Assembly: GCA_038087015.1 (NCBI GenBank)
Contig: JASBNA010000001.1
Coordinates: 1,426,001-1,490,000, forward strand
Origin: Cerrena zonata
Lineage: Eukaryota; Basidiomycota; Agaricomycetes; Polyporales; Cerrenaceae
Reading direction: 5' to 3'
Length of the DNA stretch: 64,000 nt
The notes beneath the pieces are model-generated. The model made no database searches. It worked only from the letters and a program-made list of their open reading frames with translations, and was not told the origin of the DNA. Every line of letters begins with the position of its first letter. Positions within the stretch are counted from its first letter, which is position 1. The position numbers and the translations under genes were made by a program. Shown in pieces: positions 26,205 to 37,257 of the stretch.

Positions 26205-28549
26205 AGGAGGAGTGAATCTATGGCCGGGAGTATGCTGTTACAGTGCTCAGTAAAGCGAACCCTGACAAAGATGTCTTGGACGCCCAGTTGTTCCAGGTAC
26301 GTCTATTCTAAATTTCTTTACTAGCGAGTTATCCTAATTGCACTGTATACGGGCTACCTTGCACCCCAATCACTTCGCCCTCACCCAAACATTGTTACAC
26401 TTTACCGAACGCTCGAGGCCACAGCATTCCTTTCGCTCTTTCTGGAGTTCGTTCCAGGCAAAGACTTGTTTTACTTCCTCGAGCAATCTTGAGACCACTA
26501 CTCACTGGAGTCCCCGGTTTCTTATACTCTTATGTCACCTACTGCCAGTTCTCCTGGAACTCCTGCTTCCCCAGCTTCTTCGTCGTCTCCTCCATTGTCT
26601 TCTCACACTCCACCTACTCCGTCGCTCCTCAGCTCTTTGCATCCGGGCCACCTGCTTTCGCATACAAGGCTTCGACTCATCGCGAGCAGCCCCACATATG
26701 AGTTTCGGTACGTTGTCTCAACTATTCGAAATTGGGACAGAATAGAATCTAACTGAAAATTGTAGAATGTCGCAATAACATACATCCTACTTATTCGCCT
26801 CGCGCGGCTGACGTCTGGTCACTAGGCATCGTGCTTATCAATATGTAGGTTTTTTTTTCAAGATTCATACGATATTTTGGGCTAACAACGATTTGGTATA
26901 GGTTGTACCATTACAATCCCTGGTCAGACATAACCCAAGGCGTCTGCCCCTCCTTCGAGCTCTATCTCGGTGACCCTATCACCTTCTTCATGTCTCGCTT
27001 CACTGGAATGACACTTCCCGTCGCCGAATTCCTCACTCGAAACATCTTCTGCATCCTCCAAGACCCTCAGGATGACTCATCTAGAATCTCTGCTCGTGAA
27101 TTCGGTCGTTGGGCCCGTGAACTGCCCTCCCTCTTCAACGGCGTGGCGCCTGGCACTGGACACAGGCGCAACATGTCCATCTCAAGCACTGTTGGATATG
27201 CTCTTGCGTCAGTGCCTCAGAGCCGAAGGCCATCATTGAGACATGCTTCTTACTCTGGTGATAGGTCGAGTTGGGCTCTTGGAGGAAGTTCGAGAGTGCC
27301 CTCACAGAGAGCTTCATGGGCGCTGTCGAGACAACCATCGTTTGTGGCGGTTGATGGATCGTCTCTTCCTGCTCCGATGGAAGAGACTTACATGGAGATA
27401 CTCAACGTCAACGCGATGCTCGACCATAGTTTCCTTGAACAAGATGAACCTGCTGAACAGGACATTTTCGAAATCAACGAGGCGGAAATTGAAGTCAAGG
27501 AAACGAACTCGAGAAGTGCGTCGACGCAGAAATGGAGGAAGCGTGGCGCGAGGAAGGGAAAGAGCGCCAACAACAATGCTGATGACACTCTCACCGTTCT
27601 TGCGGAGGCGTCACAGGCATTGGCGAAGGAGATCAGCAAGACTTCGTATTCTCCTGCTGGTCCTCTGCTCGATGCTCACCTTCCTCACCACCACCAACAT
27701 ACTCTTCCATCTCACATCGTCCCTTCCTCAATGTCCGCTCTCCCTATGTCGATGTCTTCGAATTCACCTGCTCACTGTGTATCCGTACTTCCTTAAGTTT
27801 CTTCGCAAACATCAACAACTTCTGTACTACCACCCTCTCTTACCTCCAACTCTTGCTCCATGTCTGTCTTGAAGCTCTCTGCTTCCAGAAAATCCTCTAG
27901 CTCGAGGAGGCCCTCGCTCCTCAACATCAGTGCTTCCAGTGCATCATAGGCTAATGCTGCCAGCCCGATGACACTTATCACTGCCTCGATTTTGAAGAAG
28001 TCGAGCAGTTTCGGGAAGAACTCACATGGAAACTCGAACAAGAACCCACTGCCAGTGCCAACTATTCAATCACACGAGATGGGTACAACTGTAAGCAACA
28101 TAACGACCTTGTTGATGGGTCTCAACGCTCCACCACCTTCGACGACGTCTCATCAACCCAAGCAATCGCAAGCTCCTGCTTCTCACTCGACTTCCAACCT
28201 CACCAAGTCCTCCAACAACTCTCAGGTCTCGTTGGAATATACTCAGAACTGGCTGCGTGGAAGGAAAGCTGGGAAGGGTACAAACATTTGGGGACCTGCA
28301 AGTTCTCAATCTGCGTTTGGTGCCACTGGTCCGTACTCGCAAGCTCAGCAGAATACGAGCACCGCGAATTGGAATTCGTCTATGATTCCACCACCCCCTC
28401 CCCCCTCTTCCAACGCTGGTCACTCACAAGCACCGTCGTTCCTTTCCGAACGAGATCGTCGTGCTGTTTCTCCTTCGAGTACGTGCAGCGATCGTCCCTT
28501 GGCTTCTAGTGCATCCTCGATGGCTTCGAGTAACTTTATGAGCTAGCAA
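26205..28549 (+). pseudogene. Ran1-like Ser/Thr protein kinase, decayed partial copy
   Basis: Kinase pieces are recognisable in order. GREYAV at 26220 is followed by Thr where the ATP-binding Lys should be. PHPNIVTLYRTLEATAF and LEFVPGKDLFYFLEQS follow. Then comes AADVWSLGIVLINM spliced to LYHYNPWSDI of the C-lobe, and a long Ser/Pro-rich tail ending SNFMS. The copy cannot work: there is a stop TGA at 26490-26492 where EQSRDHY is expected, stops TAA at 27794 and TAG at 27947 in the tail, and the catalytic-loop (HRD) and DFG segments are absent between 26.70 and 26.77 kb. Introns with GT-AG borders are retained. The Ran1-like label is from general resemblance. Confidence 0.75.
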
Positions 28550-28681
28550 AAGTGTACCAATATATATTGCTGTTCTAACCAAAATAAAACCTATTCAAAT
28601 ATATATATCACCGTTTAAATCGTATTCAGATGTTTGTGTATGTGAGGGTTAGACAGTTATGTCTCAAGTGACAATACATCA

Positions 28682-28746
28682 TGTCACGCTCTGTGACACG
28701 ACGCGATGAGACGCGACGCGACACGACGCAATGCGCTGTGACGCAA
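28682..28746. repeat. GACGC/GACAC-rich imperfect direct repeats
   Basis: A run of imperfect GACGCGACG and GACACGACG units ends about 45 bp before the start codon of the AT-hook gene. It could be a binding array or simple-sequence noise. Confidence 0.5.
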
Positions 28747-28790
28747 CACTAATTTGAACTACAACTTCTGCTCTAACTTATATCTCAACA

Positions 28791-30809
28791 ATGCCTGAAC
28801 TCCCGCTTATGATCACTTGGCACCATCAAGTGGAGAAGCACAAAAAGGTGCATTATGCCAAGTATAAGGAACCATTGAAAGGTAGCTATATTTACCCTGT
28901 GTGTCACAACCATTCTAATACTTTATAGGACGTCTTGTCATTTTCCCTTCTGTCTTTACTCTCGGAACAGCCATCAAGCCTTACTCCTCATGTTCCCTCA
29001 AACTCAAAGAGGGTTATGAACCAGCTATGGACCATGATGACTTGTTTCCCCAGCAGCTTATGCCCAGCAAATTTGATCGTAAACGTGCTGCTGGTCAAGA
29101 CTGGGAATATATGCTCAGCCCAAGACAAGAGGGTGAGGTGCATGTAAACTACCGAGGAAAACAGCTTGTTCTTGCAGCTGGTCATGTAAGTTGTCTGCCA
29201 CAATGCACTTTGCTTTTGAATCTCATTTGTCTCTCGCTAGCACGCCTTTGTCTTTAGATTTGGTCTTGAAGGCAATCTCATGAAGATTTCTACCTCTATT
29301 CTCTATGAGATCATCAAGACTAGTGTCCCTGGACAGAGCAAAGAACCTGCTCGCGCTGCCAAGATGAGGTCGTTTCCTATCCCGTCTCATTTCTTTAACG
29401 ACGGTGTGGAAACTCGTAAACTTAATTGCTTTGCAGCACTGGTCTGTCAGGAAGAATCATGGATCCTCTGCGACTTTGCTCGACTTGCACAAATCAATAT
29501 CTTTTCCAAGTCCTCCCCTTGGACTGAATCTGATCTTGCCATGGGCTCGAAGGTTTTTCCTCCTTTTTATTGTACCTGTATGATATAATTTACTAACCTC
29601 ATGTGTTTAGTGGTGGAATAATATCTTATGGGGACCAGACTATGGTCCTGACTGGAGCCATGAGCAGTCTCACGCTATTGAAGGTCTTTATCAGTGGCGT
29701 CAAGACATCCTTCAATCTGAAAGAGAAGGGCAAGCTTCCCAGCCCATCGCCTCTGTTCTTTCAAAGAACAATGTGACCTTCAATGGCTTTGGTGAGCACA
29801 CCTCCAATGACCTCTGTCATGCCCTGGCTTTCCATCCGCTTGCACCATGCTATATCATTTGTGACCATGATCTTTTTTTTGAGCGACTCCTTGAGGGGAT
29901 CAAGGACTATGTTGCTATATTTCACTCCACCAAATTCCTATACAAAGTTGCTGGCTCCTGCAATTCCCTCAATCCATTCACATTCCATACTAATTCCAAT
30001 GATGCCTATCTTGAAACCTACTTATGGGTTTATCGCAAGGCTCAGGTATATGTGAATAGTGACTTGTATAACCTGTATCTCAAGCAGGGCTTTCTGGATC
30101 CTTCCCATATAATAGGTATGCAATACTCTTTTCTCTCTTCATTTTATTCAGATTTTCTCTAGGTCAAACGTATACGAAGGACATTAATGATATGCTTGTC
30201 CATGATGACCGACGTAAAGTTTGCGACATCCTGCAACTCTCGAAAGAGAGCTCTAAAACCAAGAAGTCATGGTATACCATCATTCAAGCCAAGATCCCTG
30301 ACGATTGGCAACCACCTAAATTGACAGTTGTATGTTACTCCCCTCTCAATTTTGCCCCATTTCACTGACATCCATTCAGTCTATTCCTAAGGATGTACGT
30401 CAAGAAGGGAGGAAAACAACCATTGGTTGTGCTTCCTTCAGTCCCTTTATGGCAAACAAAGAAGATTACATCAACTTCCGAGGTAAACCAGGTCGACCTG
30501 CAAAGGTATGACACTATCATCAGTGGTTTCACATCCAGATATTTACCCTTTACAGATTCACACAGGTAAACCTGGACGACCACGCCTAAGCAAACAAAAA
30601 GCTGCACGGGTGCGAGCACAGGCCAAACGAGGTAAGCCTCGTCAAGATAGGATCCCCAAGACGATGCCAAAGGTGTCAGAAGACAGTGGTATGTCTCTAG
30701 CTCATGGCTGTGTTATATAATCTGACAGTTAATACCAGATGATCACCCTCAAAGTGAATCTGAAACGCTTCATCCACGCAAGCGATTGAGAAGTGGTAAA
30801 TGTTTGTGA
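28791..30809 (+). CDS. uncharacterised eight-exon protein with AT-hook tail
   Basis: Exons 28791-28881, 28929-29185, 29241-29552, 29611-30115, 30163-30329, 30380-30505, 30556-30688 and 30739-30809 total exactly 554 codons with every phase matching, so the gene is intact (553 residues). I do not recognise the main body; it has no signal peptide or clear membrane helix and is rich in aromatic residues (for example WGPDYGPDWSHEQSHAIEGL). The C-terminal part has two AT-hook-like motifs, RGKPGRPAK and GKPGRPRLSK, then a basic, Arg/Lys-rich tail. These motifs suggest DNA binding in A/T-rich minor grooves. The integrase-core gene 14 kb away carries the same GKPGRP motif. It may be an accessory gene of the same mobile element, or a fungal orphan. 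Confidence 0.75.
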
Positions 30810-32825
30810 ACCACTCTCTGGTCATTTTTGTTCCAGTATCTACTGTAGTTGAATGTTTGATGAAGTCCAGACATACAAGTATGATATCACTTCAATGCAT
30901 TCAGTTTGGTTATTGGTGTCTTCTATTCCGACACACTCAGGGTCTGAATTGTCTCTTGCTTTCTCCTTCCACATCCACATTCCTCTCCCTTACACTCATT
31001 CTCTGTCCTGGTCTATCTTGACTCGCTCTCGTCTCTCCAGGCACCTCTCATTCGCTGTCTCACTTTCAACCTCCTCTCGTTGCTTTCGACTCTCTCCCAC
31101 CTTCTTGTTGCGTCACTCTTCAAGCACTTTCAAGTTCTTCAACTCTACATGTCACACAACAAGCAAGTTCTTTTTGACCCTCTCGTTACTCCTCCTTGAT
31201 CGATTGCCGCTCTCCTCAACATACACCATCAATCACTCGCATACCGCTCTCGTTTTGAGAGTAAGTAACTTCATTACTTACACAGCGTTTCCCATAGGTA
31301 CACAGTCGTAATCATACGACAGCATACGGTGTGAACCAGAAGATAATCGCACACGCTAAGTTAACTCTCTCTCTGCACCGCTCTACTTGCTTTTGACTTT
31401 TGTTCCCCAACTCCCCTAGATACCCTTATTCCAAACGACGTATACACGGAAGCAACATGTATATGTTATCCTCTATCCCTCTCTTTCCGCTTCTAAACTA
31501 TCTACTTGAGCTATAGCATCCCTCTCCGTAGCGCAAAACACCCGAATAGGACGATAATCCTGCAATGACCATCATTAGAGTGGACTATCTGCGGATTTCG
31601 ATTGCGCCCACTGACACTCTTCTCTCGCCACGACCAATCACTGGTCACGTTTCATGATGCTCAACAGCTCCTCGAAATGCGTCGTCTTCAAGTCTATCTG
31701 TCAAAATCTCTCTCGAATTAGATCCATAGGCCTCCAGCCAATGTAAGTACACATAGGATCGATTTTTGAATAAAACACAATACTGATATCCCTTCCTTTC
31801 ACCCTCTAGACAATTTATTGACGGTCCGCGATGGAAATCCGTCGAACCAAGTTGTAATCCGGGGCTGATACGGAAACGCAGGAAGACGGAAGGAAGAGAC
31901 GAGTCAAGGAGGTATAGCGAGGTACATCCTTATCGACTTGACGCCCCTTTGACTCAACACCACCTTTTCTTTCGACATCCAATCCCCTCGTTCCGTGCCT
32001 ACCGCCTCTCGAGACTCAATTGACAAGGGGGCTTTTGTCCCACCCCTTGTTGTCCATCCTGCATTTCGTCGTGTACTTGAGTTACTACACCACGAGACGA
32101 CGATCAACCTTGCCGTCTTGTATCTACTCTTCGGTCTTTGGACCTCTCCATTCAATAACTGTGCGGATAGCTATATAGCCTATCCGACTCAATAGTTTCC
32201 GAAGACCATACAGCGTAGTATACCAAGGGATAGTACGTCTGTGCAATACAGAGGTACGAAGGCTCTGGCATAGGATATATCGACTTTATGAGTGTCTTGT
32301 AAACCTGAAATACAAGAGAACCACTTACCCTCCATCCAAGACAGCTCCCTCGACAATTCCCACTTGACCACAGACCCCCGAAGCTAAACGACCGGCCGTG
32401 GCATGTCAGTCTCCGACTCGGACAAGCAAACAGTATACTTGCTTTATCTTCGATCAGTCTGTATGTAGGTAAGCACTATCAGTCCCAATCGAGTACCATG
32501 CAAAGCTAACATACCTATTACGTAGCACTATAGAGAATACCTCGACGGTCCACTACAGTCGGAGGAGGAGGCGATGGACCTAGAAAGTGAAGGTCAAGCA
32601 GTCAGAGAGCGATACAAAGAGACAGAATGGGGGCATACCAGAACTTGGTAAGTCCGTTCGTTTCCCTTCTCAAGAAACACGCTCTCGTTCGGTCGACAAA
32701 GGGACATTTATTTCCCCTTTGTCATCGTTCAAGTTTGGTCACCGCGTGTATATTATAGCATTATCAGCGGTGATGTACGAGATGGCAACAACGACTCGCG
32801 AGCGTGGGGGGTTCTGATTCGTCCC
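30810..32825. other. 2 kb without a gene
   Basis: Mostly pyrimidine-rich sequence with short spurious frames. It holds two related stretches with internal inverted symmetry around GACAAAGGG/CCCTTTGTC (near 32018-32062 and 32690-32735), and a 20-base stretch at about 30955-30974 that recurs at the left edge of the RPB1 fragment. Confidence 0.45.
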
Positions 32826-33959
32826 TTGCTTTCTCCTTCCACATTCGATAGCTCCTTGGAGCTTCAGGTTAAGCTCGATGAGGAGTTCGCACAACTCTCA
32901 GAAGATCGTCGCATGCTCCGAGATTTCATCTTCCCTCGTCAGGACCCTGCAAACGCTCGCTACCTTCCTGTCAACCTCCAACGTATCGTGCAGAACGCCG
33001 TCCAGATTTTCCATATCAACCGACGGAAACCAAGCGACCTACAGCCAATACACATCATCGATTCCGTCCGTGAACTATGTGATCGACTCATTGTCGTCCA
33101 TGGTGACGATGCTCTTACACGAGAGTCACAGTCGAATACCACTCTCATGTTCCGCATGCACCTTCGTGCAACATTCTCCTCTCGCCGTGTCCTCGAAAAG
33201 TACCACCTAAATCGAGAGGCATTTGAGTGGATCATGGGTGAAGTCGAAGCAAAGTTCAACCAATCGTTGGCTCACCCTGGTGAGATGTGTGGTACCCTCG
33301 CTGCGCAATCCATTGGTGAACCGGCCACCCAGATGACGCTCAACACGTTCCATTATGCTGGTGAGTCCAGTAAGAACGTCACCCTCGGTGTCCCTCGTCT
33401 AAAGGAAATCATCAATGTTGCCACCAACATCAAGACTCCGTCACTTTCAGTATACCTCGAGCCGGAGATCTCTACGGACCCTGTCCTCACAAAGAACGTT
33501 CAACAGGAACTTGCTTACACCTCTTTGCGTACTGTCACCGCTGCTGTCGAAATTTGGTACGATCCCGAGCCTCACACCACTATCATCGAGGAAGATGCTG
33601 TCTTCGTCGAGCCCTTCTTCGCCATTCCTGATGAGGATATCGAGGTCAAGATGCACTTACAGTCTCCCTGGCTATTACGTCTCGAACTCGACCGAGCCAA
33701 GATGATTGATCGTAAACTCGAGATGGCCTACGTTGCTGGTCGCATAGCCGAGAGCTTTAAGACTGATCTCTTCGTCATTTGGAGTGAAGACAACGCTGAA
33801 AAGCTTGTTATTCGTTGTCGTGTATTGGGTGGAGCCGATAAGGACGAGGACGACATGGGCACCGTCGAGGAAGATATCTTCCTTCGCCAACTCGAAAACA
33901 CGATGTTGAACTCTGTTAGTTTGCATGGTGTGTTTGGTATTGGACATGCCATGTCATGA
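32826..33959 (+). pseudogene. RPB1 (RNA polymerase II largest subunit) internal fragment
   Basis: A single open stretch of about 377 codons matches the C-terminal core of RPB1. It starts around [20 protein letters not shown], passes through [12 protein letters not shown] and the trigger-loop region ([20 protein letters not shown]), and ends at [10 protein letters not shown] before a foreign tail (FGIGHAMS, stop). The N-terminal two thirds, the end of the core and the heptapeptide CTD are missing, so it cannot be a working subunit. Unlike its neighbours it has no stop or frameshift, and no intron within 1.1 kb. No ATG start fits; the open frame begins after an unrelated sequence. It is a duplicated piece of a single-copy essential gene. 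Confidence 0.9.
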
Positions 33960-34874
33960 TTATTCCTTTCATTGTTTGATAGACCTGTGTGGATAGCTAT
34001 AGAACTCCCCGACCCCTATAGTATCCCTGAACTATACTTACGCAACAACAGACTGAGAACTAGTACATTCGAGCAGAGGTTGCACGACGGCTCCGGCGCA
34101 GGATGTAACAATTAAAGAAGTGTATTGTGGACTTGAAGTTGAGATATCTTAGCTGTCTCAAAAATGAAACGAGCCACATAGCCTGTCAACAGCAATGATT
34201 GATTTACCATTTGAAGAAGAGAGCATTTTCAGCATACCAAGGTCGTCATATCGAAGCGCCTGGACCACTTGCGGTACAAAAAAAAAGGTGAGCTCTACTG
34301 GATGCCCTTCTAATACTCAGTGCGCATATTGAAGCAACAAAAGCTCATTTTGATATCGTTTCTCAAAGAATGTGATAGCCAGGATGGCCGGTACCGGTGC
34401 CCATACAACCAAATACTATGTTTATGTTCAGTCAGCGGAATAATTCTATTGAAAATACGTATGATGTTACCTTTAAATCATGACGCATGGAGAACTACGA
34501 TGAATCGCCTATCAGGAAACGTAGTGCGTCCGGTATGGCAACAACCTCTCGGTTATTTGAACAAACAACTTTACAAACTTCAGCATACACAGCAACAACG
34601 TGGAATCGTTCGGCTAAGAAAACAGCGATTGCGGGATCGATTTGCCAAATTTTCCTGACAATACTATGCCATGAACTCTATAAGACTATGAGGCATGTAG
34701 ATAGGAATTAAATTAGATCGCAACCTACGTCAAGATGCGAGCTCCGCAAAGTCTCAAACCCAAACAAGACAAACGAGAAACGTGCTTCTCGGGATAAAGG
34801 ATTTGTACTTTGAAAGTTGGTCATTGTCTGAAAGTTAATGAGCGCACATCCCTCACCTAACCCGTTTATGTGCT
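33960..34874. other. 0.9 kb without a gene
   Basis: Lies between the RPB1 fragment and the STT4 fragment. No coding or structural signal recognised. Confidence 0.45.
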
Positions 34875-35960
34875 CTAGTGGACGTCAGTGTCAACCTCTG
34901 CATCAGGAAATTTGGTTGAGGTCCTATTAACAGTCTTCTTGTCCGAAGGACTGTACTCGACTGGGTGCGTAAAAGGGTCGCTTTGGCTAGAAAGGTGAGT
35001 ATTAGTGGAATGAATGTAAGAGACCAAGAGGAACATAAATATACTTTAGAGTATGAGAGAACATGCCCCACCCGTGTTTCACAGTGCTAATCCATGCAAA
35101 TGCAATCTCTGACATGATTGCCACCTCGAAATCCACCTTCTTGCCAATGATCCAGGCCCAGACTTCAATTCCAGCCAAGATTGTAGACGGAGTGAAACAC
35201 TCGAATGGTAAAACGACGATATAATGTAGAAGGTCGTAGTCACACTAAAGTCCAGGGTTGTTTGTTAGAGTCCGAGGTGAGTTCTGATCACCCATCGACG
35301 TACCTTTTGTGAACCAATCACGATGGCAGCTGCGCGGAAAAGTGGGCGTTTGAGATTCTGGATTGTTAGCGTGCTCTTCTTCTGTCTAATGTCACGAATG
35401 TGTTCCGACATCGTGGTTTTGAGCAGATCAATTTCGTGAGGTGAGCTAGTGCTCGACTCCGATTCCTTTGTACCTATAGATATAGTGTAAGCAACAGTTG
35501 GGAATGAATAAAATAGATCTAACCTGTCCAAGGGATTTCGTGCCCAGACGCCGCTCCTACGAAATATCCTTTCGTGGCCAGTTGTCCCACCAATTGTTTG
35601 GCTCTGTCCACTTTAGCACTGAGTAATCGGGATAGCGAAGCTGAGAAGAGAATGAATGACCAGAGGAGATTGAGAGAGCATCGAGAAGGCTCACAAAGTT
35701 TACGATCGATTGGTCCAACACCCTTTCCAAACTCTAGTGCAATGGAGGATCCGAGGTCTGACAACACTGACCTGCAATGTTGAATGTAGTTCGAGTGGTG
35801 CACGTCCCAAAGCCAATTCGAACCACCGATTTGTATCCCGTTGCATTTGCGCTAACATTTGCTTACAGGCAGCATAATCATGAGTTGACTGGAGGGTGAT
35901 TTGCGACCGTTTTGACCGATAAGTGTAGATAGAATTATTTTTGTGGACCGAATAGTTCAG
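34875..35960 (-). pseudogene. STT4-type phosphatidylinositol 4-kinase, non-catalytic fragment
   Basis: On the minus strand the pieces read RSKRSQITLQSTHDYAACKQ, DTNRWFELALGRAPLELHST, SSIALEFGKGVGPIDRKL, KKSTLTIQNLKRPLFRAA, CDYDLLHY then VLPFECFTPS, and finally DPFTHPVEYSPSDKKTVN. I recognise these as the central helical region of fungal STT4 (type III alpha PI4-kinase at the plasma membrane). Introns are retained, for example around 35700-35645 and 35045-34990. The frame shifts between LHSTL and the SSIALEF block (about 35775), and the copy ends in unrelated sequence. The lipid kinase domain is absent. Confidence 0.72.
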
Positions 35961-35999
35961 TCTTTGTGAGCATCGAGAGTCATAGATCATACCTTGTTG

Positions 36000-36793
36000 A
36001 TGAACTTAGCTTGGTGATTATGAGATTGTATGAAATGGTGGCTTCTACTGTTGGCTCCGCACTTCGCAGACGTTGTAATAACATAGAAGTAGGTTTCGAA
36101 TGACGCTAGAATTAAAACTCCGAAAAAAGGAGAATAAGAGAGAGAGGGGACACGCATGCTCAGAATCGTTTCGTTGTTTGTTGGTGGACAATGAACGACG
36201 CGGACCTATATACGCAAAGGCGGGTATCAGCATGGTGGGCCTGAGAATGAGAGGGTGACAGCTAGAAGGAGGATGACACACCGGAGATTGAGGGTACTGT
36301 ATGTCCCAAAGACTCGAAATGTCTTTAGAGCAAGAATCTTGAACAACTCGTGTCTGCGAGTACATATGAATTTTTGAATCCATAGGGTGTCCTGGAGGTG
36401 TATCGTGATACACGGATTTTGCATCGTGGGGAAGATTAATACGCGAAGGAAAGCGAGAGTCTGCAAATACCATCAAGAAAGCATTAGAGCTATCAAGGAT
36501 AAAATGTCGAGTATAACGACGAGTTTCAAGTCAAGGTAATTTTGACCAGCAAATCATCGCAGCGTATGAGTGTTGATTGAGCGGAGCGGCGCATGTGCCA
36601 TCTTGGAGAGGGCTGGTTCTAAGGAGGAAGAGGATGTGGTTCGACTGTCATATCCCCAGGGATTGGAAGCAGGAAAGGCAGTTCATATTTGGATGATTCA
36701 TTGTCAGGAGTGGAGGCAGTACCAAGAGAAGGAGAGTGAGCAGAGTATACTTGATAGGGACTTAGAAAGCGATTGTTCACCTCCACACTGTGA
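36000..36793. other. 0.8 kb without a recognised gene
   Basis: Contains an open minus-strand stretch at 36045-36476 that resembles no family I know and has no clear exon borders. I do not call it a gene. Confidence 0.35.
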
Positions 36794-37040
36794 TAAGCGC
36801 GCCGCGGAACATGGGCGCCTCGCAGCCTCAGGGCAATTCGATCCAATTCACCACAATGACAGAGTTTTTGCACGATGTTACGAGCCTCTTGTAGCCTCGA
36901 AACACTGTATATATCTAGTTCTGACCCTGTAACACCTTGTAGAATTGCTCATTAAGGATGCGAGTGAGTCTACATGGTGCATTTGCCAAAATAAACTCGT
37001 CACAGTCTTGCACCAGTGTGGTGATGCCATTTATGGAAGG
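36794..37040 (+). repeat. dispersed repeat copy C (core only)
   Basis: Begins TAAGCGCGCCGCGGAACATG and ends ATGCCATTTATGGAAGG. Its middle part (about 36854-36956) matches copy B, inverted, with only three differences over about 100 bp. It lacks the outer TGACATTC-type array. It faces right, and copy B at 46001-46240 faces left, so the two form an inward-facing inverted pair of about 245 bp around a 9 kb interior. Confidence 0.85.
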
Positions 37041-37257
37041 CGTTCAGATTCCTGATCATGGCAGACCAAAGAGAATGTTATCACAGCATTAGAAATATGC
37101 ATTGCTGTGGAAGCTACCCTACAGGGTGAATGATGCTACAGGTGTCATTACACATTCTAATAATACAACAGTCTCATGCGAATAGTCCAGATCATCTGTA
37201 AACTACAATGTAAGTCCGAATGAGCAAAAGTATGAGAGCAAGTCGAGATGGAAAATG

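Noticed and set aside
36045..36476. 143-codon open stretch (-)
   Set aside because: No start context, no splice-consistent neighbours and no recognisable similarity. It lies outside the recognisable STT4 similarity.
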